Shown piece by piece: positions 7,328 to 15,159 of a stretch of DNA of 16,585 nt (within the stretch, counting starts at the first letter, position 1; every line of letters starts with the position of its first letter). The translations under genes and the position numbers were made by a program. The DNA comes from an uncultured Oscillospiraceae bacterium. GTDB taxonomy: Bacteria > Bacillota > Clostridia > Oscillospirales > Oscillospiraceae. The notes under the pieces are model-generated. The model saw only the letters and a list, made by a program, of their open reading frames with translations, searched no databases and was not told the origin of the DNA. Location: assembly GCA_910588625.1 (NCBI GenBank), contig CAJUQN010000064.1:1-16585 (forward strand). Reading direction: 5' to 3'.

Positions 7328-10300
7328 TTAGACTTTCTTGATTACTTCTGTTCCGTGCATGATCGTGTAATGGAATGTGTAACCTGTCACCGTCCCGTTC
7401 GTGTCTGTAGTTGTTTCACAACTGATATCTACGCTATAGCTTGGCCGTACAGGATTACCCCACGAACTGCAAACATTTTGGACTGAGATTGAGAACGGAG
7501 CAATCATCAAATCTTCCACTTTAAGCACGATGGTAGAGGTAGGAGCTATCGCACTATTATCCCCAATTTTTATAAGGGTAGGATATGGTGAACTAATCGT
7601 ACCGTCCATACCAATGTACTTGACATTATCAGCATCTTCATACAACTTACCATCTGATTTCTGTGTAAACGGGTATCGCTGTCTATTATAAATATCTTTG
7701 TTGAAAACGAGGGTAATTCCTCCTGATATCTTATTGTTTGTAACCGAAAGGCCTAAAAGGACATTGTCGAGCGTCGGCGGGTCATCATCCTTGATTGCTA
7801 CTGGGTAGGTGGCGCGGTATGCGGTGCTGTCTGCCGAATCACCCATGGCATAGGCCAAGCAGACATACTGTATACCGGCTTGCAATTCATTGCTGGTAAA
7901 GGACATGGTCTTTCGTCCTTCTGTAGCGTTCCCTTCGACTGGAATTGGTTCTGTCCCCCAGTATGCCTTGACCAGCCCTTCCGCACCTGTAGTCTCAATC
8001 AACTGCTGGACCTTGTTCTTCGTGTCCGCATCGGCATATTTATCGAATACAGAAGGAAGCAGCGCATTCGTGCCTGCGCTACCGGCTCCATAGTTGTTGT
8101 ACAGGGCCTCAAGGACTGTATAGCCCTTGATTGTCGCCGATTCGTTCTTAAAGTCTCCTATCAGTTCATCTTGTACATAGTTATTCGTCTCATCTGTAAA
8201 AAATTTTTCATTCAGGAATTTGTACTTTTCATCTGTCGCTATACCGACTCTGTTCAGCAACACCGAACGCACCTTAGCGGTCCGATCCACAATTGCGTCC
8301 ACCGAGGTGGCCGTATTACCCTCCAGCTTCAGAGACGGCCGCTCAGGCATATTGGTGGTAAAGCGATAGCACTGGACTGTGTCGGAATAGATGGCGGACA
8401 CACCGCGGGTCATCAGACACACCAGATACACCGTGTTGGCCTTAAGCTTCCCGTTCAGATTGATGCTTGCGCTACTGTAACCAGGCACCTCCTTCGTGGC
8501 GCCCTTGATCACGTTGGGCAGGTCTCTCTCAGTAAGGAAATATTCCCGGCTGGGACTCACCACCGTGTAGGGATAATTAATTGCAGGCTTCACATTTTCA
8601 TCTGGATCGCCAGACATCAGGGGAACTTCCCCCAAGTCCGGTTTCGTCGTGCCTTCGTGATACACCAGGAAAGGAGAACTGTAGTCTGTGCCGACCTGTC
8701 TGACATCTTGCTCAAACAGCTCACCGGTCAGTTCATTACCATTCATCTTCAAAGCACTCAGGGGGATGACCATATAGTAGACGCTTCCCGGCGCGTTCAG
8801 CGGCACCTCAATCTCTGCGCTCGTGTCGTGAAGATTTTTGAGGGTAGGCTTGTTGTCGATGCTCGGAGCCCTGCTATCCGTAAAGAGCTTCGACAGGATG
8901 AATGGGTCAGGAGTGCCGACGGATATCACGCCCAATCCTAGGGCCGTCTCATAGTCGGCCTGGGTACTGCCGTTAGAGGCGGAGATCAGCTGGCGCTGTG
9001 TCCCCGCCACGACGGACACGCGGACAGACGCCGTCTTGTTCCAGGATCTAAAGTCCTTTCCGTCGGTTCCCAGCTCATCCACATGAATGGCGTATTCCTT
9101 GGCTGCAAAATTTTTCAGGAGTTCATACTTAGGATCGTCGGCGGTTGCCGCACCGTTCTTAAACTTGGCGACGCTCAAATAGTTGAAGCCCTGGCTCTCG
9201 TACACAGGGATATCAAGCTCACACTCATACATCCAGCTGGTGTCACTGCCGCCAATCTCCCGGCTGTATAGGGTGATCTTCATGGAAGTATTCGCCCAAA
9301 TCAGCATATCATAGAAGACGCTTTCGTTGCCGGCCATATTCGCCATATCCTGGGGTCGGGCAGTGAAGTCGAAATCGATACGCCTGGCGCTGTTGATAAC
9401 GGTTCCAGTTCCATCCGTTACATCGTCCTTCAAGCCCGTACCGCCCCCAATGGTCATCGTGTCGCCCTCTTCCAGCAACACCTTGGCAAACCGAGTGCTG
9501 AAGGGCAGTTCACAGGGCGCGGGGTCCAGCTCGTTGGGCGTCACGGCCATGTCGTAAATGCCGGTCAGACGGAAGTAGTAGGAGGTGCCGCTCTCCAGCT
9601 TCACGGCAGACTTGTCGTTCTCGATTGCTTCTCCCGGGTACTCAGCCACGTCCCGGTAGCTTTTCAGCACGATCTCCACCCGGCCGGAGCCGTCATCCAT
9701 CATCTGCACCACGGCGTTGCGCCAGTCGATCCAGCTGCTGGGCAACCCGTCGCCACCTGGATTCTGGGTGCTTTCCAGAGGCTTCACTTCGTTGTTCCTA
9801 GACGGAGAAACTCCCTTATACAGCTTGATGTACTTCTCCAATGTTTCAGCCAGGGTGTTTCTGGCAATGAGGGCGTCGCTGACCTCCTCCGAGTCCGGGT
9901 CCTTGCCGAACGCGTCGTTCTCTTTCTTGACCATGTCGTTGTAAAGGTCCAGGAAAACATCGACGTTCTTCTTCGTACTGCCCTTGACATTCTCAGAGAA
10001 AATGATGTGGATATCGGCGTCGGACTGGGGCTTTTCGGTGGCCTCCGCGCTGTCCGGAGTGGTCACGGTCCCGTCGGGGTTCTCAAAGCTCAGGGAGGCG
10101 GTTGGTCTGACATTGTCCTCCGTGTGCACCCGGATGGCCTTGATCTGCGTAGACAGGTTGCCGCTGGCGGTGGCGTTGTCGTTGGCCATGTAGTACAGCA
10201 CATAGGAGGAAGTCTTGTTCTTCGCCGGATCCAGATTGTTGATGTTGAAGGGGGAGCGGTTGGTGGTGGCGCTGCTCTGGAGGGCCCCCACGCCGCTGAG

Positions 10301-12565
10301 CAGCCTCACCTTGGCCTCCAGCAGGTCGGAGTCCTCGTTGAACTTCAAAATGGTGATATCCTCATTGCCGGGGAGTGGCTCCTCCTCGTCCCAGGCCAGG
10401 AACTGCCCCGCCATGTGGCTGCCCTCGGTGACGACGGCCCAAACCAGGTTGGCCGGTTCGTTGATGGCATAGGTCATGGTAATGGAGTTGGTGGTGCAGC
10501 TGGTCTGCATCATGTCAGTGACGATGGGCGGCGTCTCATCCGGCGTGGTGAAGGGCAGAGAGACCACCGAGGAGCTCTTGGCCCCGTCATGGTCGGTGAG
10601 CCACAGGTAGAGCACGTAATCCGTCTTTTCATCCAGCAGGGTATCGTTGACGGGGAAGGGCATGGTGACGTTCTTGGTGACGCTCAAGCTGCCGTAGCCC
10701 AAGTTGCCGGGGATGGCGGCGGACTTGAACTCCTCGGGCTTGGGCGCGGCCGCGCCCTTGGGCAGCAGGGCGTAGTACAGCAGGCAGCTCTTGGTGGTCA
10801 TGACCGTGACCTGGGCCTCGTCGCAGGTCACCTTGGACATGACGGGATAGCCCTGTGCAAAGGCGGGGACGGTGTCATCCGGCGTGGTGAAGGAGGTGAC
10901 CTTGATGGGGCTGCGCTGGTTCCGTCCGTCCACCAGCATGGCAGTGACGTAGTAGGAGCCGCCGGTGGTGAGCCCGGTAACCGCTGCGGTAAACTCCTTA
11001 TTGGCGGCGTTGGCGGCCACATTACCGGAGGCTACGATCTTATTGCCGTACGCTGGGGGCTCCAGCAGGTCGTCCTCGCTGACAGAGCCGTCGGCCACGG
11101 CGGACACGGCCCAGTAGATGGTACCGGTCTTATTGGTTTTGAACACCAGCTCGGCTTTAGTGGGCGCGATCTTGCGCACGGCGGGGTAGCCCGCCAGAAG
11201 CTTGGGCTCGGAGGAGGACTCCGCGGCCTGGGTGCTGTTCATCTCGGAGCCGTTGATCTCGGTGGTAATGCCCGGGCGGATCTCAATCTTGTCAGGGAGC
11301 TGCTCCACGGTGGAACCCGCGGCGCCCACGTTCAGCTGGCCGATGTCGCCGGTGCCGGTGACGGTGGTGGCGGTGTCCAGGTCCAGCTCATCCACCACGG
11401 CGTCGCCATCTATCAGGACAGAGGAGTCCTTTGCCTCCTCGTCCACGGTGACCTTATTGGCAGTGCCCTGAACGAACTGCATATCGGAGCCCGGAGTCTT
11501 GTTGATGACCTCTTTGATGTTGCCCGCCAGCTGGTATAGCGCGCCATCCTCACCGTCCAGCACGATGTGGCTCAGGCCGTAGCCGGGCAGGGCGGAGTCA
11601 TCCACATAAGCGTTGGTGCGCACGGTGGTGGTGGGAATGTCGGTGTCACCCTCGGCACGGATGGTGACGAACTGACTGCCAATACTGTCCACCACCATAC
11701 TGTCGGCGGTGACGTTGCGCATGATGATGCTGCTCTGGCTGGAGTTGCTCTCGCCACCGCCGCTGACCACAATCTCGCCCAGCACGGTGATGTTTTCCAG
11801 CAGCACGTCGCCCAGGTCGATGCCTCCGGTGAGGTACAGGTTGCCCACGATGACGCCGTCACGCAGCTTCACGCCGGAGGTGTTCACCGTGACGTTGCCG
11901 TACACGTTGCCCAGGGCGTGGTCCCCCGCAGTCTGGATGGGCGTGCCGATGGCGCGCACCAGCATGGCGGCCACCTCGCCCCGGGTGATATTATTAAAGG
12001 GCTTAAAGGTGCCGTCATCATAGCCGCTGATGATGCCGTGGGAGGCGGCGGCGCCCACCAGGCCCCTGCTCCAGTCGCTGAGGGTGCGGGAGTCGGAGAA
12101 GCCCAGGGTCTCGCCCACGGTCTCCTGAAGCATCATATTCCGGGCCAGCAAAACAGCCGCCTGCTCCCGGGTCAATGTGTCGTTGGGGGAGGCGGTGGTC
12201 GGGCCGGTACCCTTAAAATAGCCGATGTTATAGCCGATATCGATATCTTCATTATACCAATCGCGGACCCGCACGTCGGTGAAGGGGTGCCCGCCCAGCT
12301 TGGAATAGCCGTAAGCGCGGTTCATCATGGCGACGAATTCGGCGCGGGTGATGCTGCGGTCCGGGGCCATGTTGCCCCCGATATCGCCGCGCATGACGCC
12401 CCAATCCACCAGGGTGTTCACATAGGGTGTAGCCCAGCTGGCCGCACCGGCTGAGGTAAACAGCGTACTGGGCAGCAGGCCCAAAATCAACGCCAGGGAC
12501 AGGATGCCCGCAAGTCCCCGGCGCAGCAGGCGTTGCTTAGTGGTGTTGGATGGTTGCTTGCTCAT
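7328..12565 (-). CDS. Giant S-layer-homology surface protein, N-terminal anchor, beta-helix-like and FN3-like regions
   Basis: 1745 residues, exported. Signal peptide at about 1-41 (KQRLLRR, then a long hydrophobic core, ending near SAGA). Three SLH domains follow at about 42-207 with motifs ITRAE (72-76), LTREQ (131-135) and ITRGE (193-197), the wall-polymer-binding type. Residues about 215-440 are rich in short V/I/L strands separated by G, N, D (for example GVIVGNLYLTGGIDLGDVLL), suggesting a stacked beta-helix. Three fibronectin-III-like units (457-563, 564-675, 676-816) each end in a variant of FTTPDDTVP. Later parts look like Ig-like/SbsA-type domains, with IIFSENV near 850 and ITLVFNKDIY close to the end. 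I start at the ATG 12563-12565, since a longer TTG-started frame has no ribosome site; AAAGGAA lies 11 bases upstream, a long spacing. The last 310 codons or so are A+T-rich. Probable S-layer or adhesin component; ligand unknown. Confidence 0.94.
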   Translation of the reverse strand: MSKQPSNTTKQRLLRRGLAGILSLALILGLLPSTLFTSAGAASWATPYVNTLVDWGVMRGDIGGNMAPDRSITRAEFVAMMNRAYGYSKLGGHPFTDVRVRDWYNEDIDIGYNIGYFKGTGPTTASPNDTLTREQAAVLLARNMMLQETVGETLGFSDSRTLSDWSRGLVGAAASHGIISGYDDGTFKPFNNITRGEVAAMLVRAIGTPIQTAGDHALGNVYGNVTVNTSGVKLRDGVIVGNLYLTGGIDLGDVLLENITVLGEIVVSGGGESNSSQSSIIMRNVTADSMVVDSIGSQFVTIRAEGDTDIPTTTVRTNAYVDDSALPGYGLSHIVLDGEDGALYQLAGNIKEVINKTPGSDMQFVQGTANKVTVDEEAKDSSVLIDGDAVVDELDLDTATTVTGTGDIGQLNVGAAGSTVEQLPDKIEIRPGITTEINGSEMNSTQAAESSSEPKLLAGYPAVRKIAPTKAELVFKTNKTGTIYWAVSAVADGSVSEDDLLEPPAYGNKIVASGNVAANAANKEFTAAVTGLTTGGSYYVTAMLVDGRNQRSPIKVTSFTTPDDTVPAFAQGYPVMSKVTCDEAQVTVMTTKSCLLYYALLPKGAAAPKPEEFKSAAIPGNLGYGSLSVTKNVTMPFPVNDTLLDEKTDYVLYLWLTDHDGAKSSSVVSLPFTTPDETPPIVTDMMQTSCTTNSITMTYAINEPANLVWAVVTEGSHMAGQFLAWDEEEPLPGNEDITILKFNEDSDLLEAKVRLLSGVGALQSSATTNRSPFNINNLDPAKNKTSSYVLYYMANDNATASGNLSTQIKAIRVHTEDNVRPTASLSFENPDGTVTTPDSAEATEKPQSDADIHIIFSENVKGSTKKNVDVFLDLYNDMVKKENDAFGKDPDSEEVSDALIARNTLAETLEKYIKLYKGVSPSRNNEVKPLESTQNPGGDGLPSSWIDWRNAVVQMMDDGSGRVEIVLKSYRDVAEYPGEAIENDKSAVKLESGTSYYFRLTGIYDMAVTPNELDPAPCELPFSTRFAKVLLEEGDTMTIGGGTGLKDDVTDGTGTVINSARRIDFDFTARPQDMANMAGNESVFYDMLIWANTSMKITLYSREIGGSDTSWMYECELDIPVYESQGFNYLSVAKFKNGAATADDPKYELLKNFAAKEYAIHVDELGTDGKDFRSWNKTASVRVSVVAGTQRQLISASNGSTQADYETALGLGVISVGTPDPFILSKLFTDSRAPSIDNKPTLKNLHDTSAEIEVPLNAPGSVYYMVIPLSALKMNGNELTGELFEQDVRQVGTDYSSPFLVYHEGTTKPDLGEVPLMSGDPDENVKPAINYPYTVVSPSREYFLTERDLPNVIKGATKEVPGYSSASINLNGKLKANTVYLVCLMTRGVSAIYSDTVQCYRFTTNMPERPSLKLEGNTATSVDAIVDRTAKVRSVLLNRVGIATDEKYKFLNEKFFTDETNNYVQDELIGDFKNESATIKGYTVLEALYNNYGAGSAGTNALLPSVFDKYADADTKNKVQQLIETTGAEGLVKAYWGTEPIPVEGNATEGRKTMSFTSNELQAGIQYVCLAYAMGDSADSTAYRATYPVAIKDDDPPTLDNVLLGLSVTNNKISGGITLVFNKDIYNRQRYPFTQKSDGKLYEDADNVKYIGMDGTISSPYPTLIKIGDNSAIAPTSTIVLKVEDLMIAPFSISVQNVCSSWGNPVRPSYSVDISCETTTDTNGTVTGYTFHYTIMHGTEVIKKV
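10118..11197 (-). repeat. Three fibronectin-III-like protein repeats
   Basis: Residues about 457-816 of the SLH protein hold three units of 107-141 residues. Each begins with a YPxxxK/TDMMQTS-like strand followed by a T/V-rich strand, has an aromatic strand with YWAV, YYAL or VWAV, then a Y-V-T/L-Y strand, and ends in TSFTTPDDT, LPFTTPDET or IRVHTEDN. They serve as spacers or binding modules. Confidence 0.65.
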
Positions 12566-12587
12566 GAGTGTGACCGTTCCTTTCCGG

Positions 12588-12619
12588 CGCGGCACTTGAT
12601 TGATGTAGGGGATGCCGCG
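12588..12619 (-). other. Hairpin in the leader of the upstream SLH gene
   Basis: Arms 12588-12594 and 12613-12619 pair perfectly over 7 G+C-rich bases around an 18-base loop, just upstream of the ribosome site of the SLH gene. No T tract follows, so it is not a terminator. It may be an mRNA stabiliser or a translation control element, or chance in G+C-rich DNA. I see no c-di-GMP riboswitch core here. Confidence 0.35.
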
Positions 12620-12652
12620 TCTGTCCAATTGTGCTTGTGTCTTCTATATTGA

Positions 12653-12671
12653 ACTAAGCGTCGCGCTCAGT
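12653..12671 (-). terminator. Weak hairpin after the proximal PilZ gene
   Basis: An 8-base-pair stem with one G-U pair (arms 12664-12671 and 12653-12660, loop of 3) starts 7 bases after the PilZ stop. It is followed by TCAATATAG, without a real T tract. It may only slow polymerase or protect an mRNA end, so the operon may continue into the SLH gene. Confidence 0.3.
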
Positions 12672-12677
12672 GTTTGC

Positions 12678-13277
12678 CTACATACCCCGGCCCGTCAGCT
12701 GGAGGTTAAACACGGCCTCCCGCAGTATGGTCTCCTCGTCGTTGCACAGGTCCACGAACTTGGCGGCGTACATAATGGCGTGGCCGCCGGGCCGGATGCG
12801 CAGGATCTCGCAGCGAACCACCAGCGGCTCGCTGGTGACGGGGACCACGACCTCCAATTGCTCGCCCACCTGGAGGCTGTGGTCGGTGAAGAAGGCAATG
12901 CCTCCAGCGCTCAGGTCGTTGGACTCGACCTCCCGCCGGCCTCTCCAGTGTCCGGTGAGGGGATAGATAAGGCTCTTAAACCGGACCGCCACCCGGAGGT
13001 TCTTGCGCATATCGCCCTCTACGCGCTGGATCTTGGCGACCTCCAGCTGGATCATATCGTTGCGGCTGCGCACGATGGTCCCCTCATAGGAGGGCCCCGC
13101 ATCCAGAATGGACAGCAGCTTTAGCTTTTTGTGCTCCAGCACCTTGTCGATCTTGCCGTCCTCCACCTGGATCTGCCAGAACTGCCCATCGGTCCGACCC
13201 TGGATGCGTCCTCGGGCAATGGCGGTGCCCCGGCTGTCCAGCAGCAGGTAAATAGTGGTCTGTTGTTCCGCTCCCAT
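12678..13277 (-). CDS. PilZ domain protein (probable c-di-GMP receptor)
   Basis: 199 residues, cytoplasmic, no signal or membrane segment. The C-terminal PilZ domain (about 89-195) has RKNLR (Arg91, Arg95) and DLSAGG (121-126), both parts of the c-di-GMP-binding signature. Residues 1-85 form a beta-rich N-domain in the position of the YcgR N-domain, shorter than in the other PilZ protein of this locus. The ATG at 13275-13277 has AAGGAG 9 bases upstream, inside the last codons of the preceding gene, whose stop ends 1 base before; translation is therefore probably coupled. The longer upstream frame is Arg-rich, antiparallel to the neighbour's coding logic, and lacks a better ribosome site. Gene order places it with flagellar export parts upstream and a giant SLH protein 112 bases downstream. 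The target may be flagellar export, motor or surface-protein output. Confidence 0.92.
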   Translation of the reverse strand: MGAEQQTTIYLLLDSRGTAIARGRIQGRTDGQFWQIQVEDGKIDKVLEHKKLKLLSILDAGPSYEGTIVRSRNDMIQLEVAKIQRVEGDMRKNLRVAVRFKSLIYPLTGHWRGRREVESNDLSAGGIAFFTDHSLQVGEQLEVVVPVTSEPLVVRCEILRIRPGGHAIMYAAKFVDLCNDEETILREAVFNLQLTGRGM

Positions 13278-13278
13278 C

Positions 13279-13644
13279 CTACTCAACTCCTTCCGTCTGT
13301 TTTGCCTGTGGCGTCTGACCCGCCGCCGGGACCTTCGGCGCCGGCTTGGGGGCGGAGCCCTCTTTGACCTTGTTGGGATCGAAGTGCAGGAAGTACACAT
13401 AGATTTCTACAATGGCCTTATACAGCTCCTCGGGCACCTCCTGCCCCAGCTTCAGCTGGGTGAGGATGGTGGCCAGGGAATTGTCCTCATAAATGGGCAC
13501 GCCGCTGTCGGCTGCCACCTCCACGATTTTCTCCGCCATATAGCCCATGCCGGAGGCCACGATCACAGGCGCGCTGTCTCCCGCCTCGTATTGAAGGGCT
13601 ACGGCCTTTTTGGATGGATTCCGCCTGCCGTCATACTTTGACAT
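13279..13644 (-). CDS. Stand-alone FlhB/EscU C-terminal-domain homologue (YlqH type)
   Basis: 121 residues. It matches only the cytoplasmic C-terminal domain of the export switch protein FlhB: AVALQYEAGDSAPVIVASG, MAEKIVEVA, then SGVPIYEDNSLATIL and VPEELYKAIVEIYVYFL are the standard landmarks in order. It lacks the four membrane helices of FlhB. The autocleavage motif NPTH of full FlhB is replaced by NPSK (residues 9-12), so Asn and Pro remain but Thr and His are lost. The tail (about 92-121) is Lys/Pro/Ala-rich and disordered. The ATG at 13642-13644 overlaps the end of the preceding FliK-like gene by 14 bases and has only a weak GGGAAG site, which suggests coupled translation. In Bacillus the same pair (ylqG-ylqH) sits side by side. 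Role is unsettled; it could bind export substrates or chaperones. Confidence 0.92.
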   Translation of the reverse strand: MSKYDGRRNPSKKAVALQYEAGDSAPVIVASGMGYMAEKIVEVAADSGVPIYEDNSLATILTQLKLGQEVPEELYKAIVEIYVYFLHFDPNKVKEGSAPKPAPKVPAAGQTPQAKQTEGVE

Positions 13645-15055
13645 TGACACTGTTCTTCCCTTCAAAGATTTTGGGGAACACCTCGGTGAGGGTCACCGGG
13701 CGCTCCATTTTCCGCACGCTGATGGCCGCGGGCCGCAGGTCGTTGCGGGTGAGGATCTTGGTCACGTTCTGCTCAATCTCCTTGGAGAAGGGGGCCACCC
13801 CCTCGGGGCAGTTGATGATGATGCCCACGTCCCGCTCTTTGGCGGAGAGAATCACGTCAAAGAAGCCCAGGCCCTGCACGTCCAGCTTGAAGAGGAACTT
13901 CATGCACTTCTCGCTCTGGCCCCGCTCGTTCTTCTCCTCGGCGTCGGGGTCCACCCACAGCTCGGAAAAGAGCATCTTGTCGTCCATCTCCATGGGAATC
14001 AGGAAGTGGTTCAGCGGCATATACACGCTCTCGTTCACCAGCATGGCCTTGACTAGGTTCCGGAAAATGTCCTGGACCTCGGCGCTTCCCTCCCCCCGGA
14101 GGGCCCGGGCGGCGGCGGCGGCCAGATGGTCGGCAAACTGGGCCGCCGATGTGTTCTTGGCGAACTGGCTGCTCTGGAGGAGCTTCATCATGGAGTCGTT
14201 GTCAATACCGCCCAGCATCCCTTTTAGTGTACCATATCCGGACAGCTGATGGAAGGCCTCTTCCAATTTTTTCTCCGCCCCGTTCTCAAACCGGGCTAAG
14301 TCCAGGGCCAGCATGGTCAGCAGCTCCCGGGGCTTGCCCAGGTCGTGGGTTTGGCTGACGTAATTGGCCATCAGGGGAAACACCTTCTGCTGGAGCAGGT
14401 TGATGGCCCCCTGCCGGTCCCCGGCAGCCAGGCTGTTCTCCAGCTGGGCCATCAGTTCCCGCAGCTGATCCCCCCAGCTGGCGGGCATGGCGTTGGCCAT
14501 ACCCGTGAGGTTGCGCATGATGTTGCCCTCCAAATGGGCGGTGGAGGAAAAATCATTATAGCTTTTCAGAAAATTGAGGATATCCGCCTGAACGCCCGCC
14601 GACTCCGCCCGGCCATAGGCCGTACGCAAAAGGGCAAACAGCGCCCCGCCAAACCGGGTGCCCGCCTTCATCTGGGCTGTGAGAAACTTCAAAAGCTCCG
14701 ACTGGTCCATCTTCAGCATGGCCATGGCCTGGGACATCTCCTCCGCAATGCCCTCGCTCATGCCGGAGGAAACAGAGGTCCCCTCCTTCATCATTAGCTT
14801 GGACAGGGTGGAACTCAGGTCCTGGGTCTGCCGCAGGTTCTGGATGAAGGTCTGGTAATTGGAGTCATACCGGATCTGGCCGCCGGACTGGCTGGCATCC
14901 TGCTGCTCTGTTCGGTGGTCCGCCCCTGTGACCCGGTCCAGGTCCGGAACGTTCTGAACCTGGCTGTTGCTGGGGGATATGGGGATGTTCCGGTTGGTGA
15001 TATTGGTATTGTCATGACCCGGTACCGGGTTGGTCACTCCCAAAAGATCAGGCAT
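13631..15055 (-). CDS. FliK/YlqG-like protein (flagellar hook-length-control family, probable)
   Basis: 474 residues with no signal peptide, as expected for a flagellar export substrate or cytoplasmic ruler-like protein. Residues 1-65 are Asn/Gln/Ser-rich and probably disordered, 66-345 are largely helical (many Met, Leu, Ala), and 350-474 form a compact alpha/beta end. That end (MKFLFKLDVQGLGFFDVIL, later GIIINCPEGV and LRPAAISVRKM) resembles the FliK C-terminal domain, which in FliK meets FlhB to switch export specificity. The gene overlaps the FlhB-C-terminal-domain gene by 14 bases, which supports a working pair. The ATG has AGGGGTG about 6 bases upstream. It is the first gene of the - strand block and divergent from cheA. 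I saw no convincing promoter facing it. Classical FliK is usually inside the hook-basal body operon, so this may be a paralogue. Confidence 0.7.
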   Translation of the reverse strand: MPDLLGVTNPVPGHDNTNITNRNIPISPSNSQVQNVPDLDRVTGADHRTEQQDASQSGGQIRYDSNYQTFIQNLRQTQDLSSTLSKLMMKEGTSVSSGMSEGIAEEMSQAMAMLKMDQSELLKFLTAQMKAGTRFGGALFALLRTAYGRAESAGVQADILNFLKSYNDFSSTAHLEGNIMRNLTGMANAMPASWGDQLRELMAQLENSLAAGDRQGAINLLQQKVFPLMANYVSQTHDLGKPRELLTMLALDLARFENGAEKKLEEAFHQLSGYGTLKGMLGGIDNDSMMKLLQSSQFAKNTSAAQFADHLAAAAARALRGEGSAEVQDIFRNLVKAMLVNESVYMPLNHFLIPMEMDDKMLFSELWVDPDAEEKNERGQSEKCMKFLFKLDVQGLGFFDVILSAKERDVGIIINCPEGVAPFSKEIEQNVTKILTRNDLRPAAISVRKMERPVTLTEVFPKIFEGKNSVNVKV

Positions 15056-15092
15056 TTTTCACACCCCTGAGATAAAACTTATAAAACCTACT

Positions 15093-15119
15093 TAATTTTC
15101 ATTCGCTTCCTGCCGATAA
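15093..15119 (+). promoter_or_regulatory. Sigma-28 (SigD) type promoter of cheA
   Basis: TAAT (15093-15096), 15 bases, then GCCGATAA (15112-15119): the established flagellar sigma-28 consensus is TAAA, 15 bases, GCCGATAA, so only one base differs. Predicted transcription start is about 15126, giving a leader of about 34 bases. It places cheA under the late flagellar sigma factor. Confidence 0.88.
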
Positions 15120-15159
15120 TACTAAGGATAAAAGATATTTACTGAGGTGGTGCTTTTTT

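Noticed and set aside
10007..11539. A 510-codon open frame on the + strand
   Set aside because: Antisense to the FN3-like and beta-helix-like part of the SLH protein; Gly/His/Val-rich without features.
12566..12677. c-di-GMP (GEMM) riboswitch, expected from the PilZ context
   Set aside because: I looked for the conserved core in the leaders at 12566-12677, 7239-7327, 15056-15159 and 1767-1843 and did not find it.
15056..15110. Promoter facing the FliK-like gene
   Set aside because: A+T-rich TATAAG-like strings exist on the - strand, but none has a matching -35 box at proper distance, so I did not annotate one.
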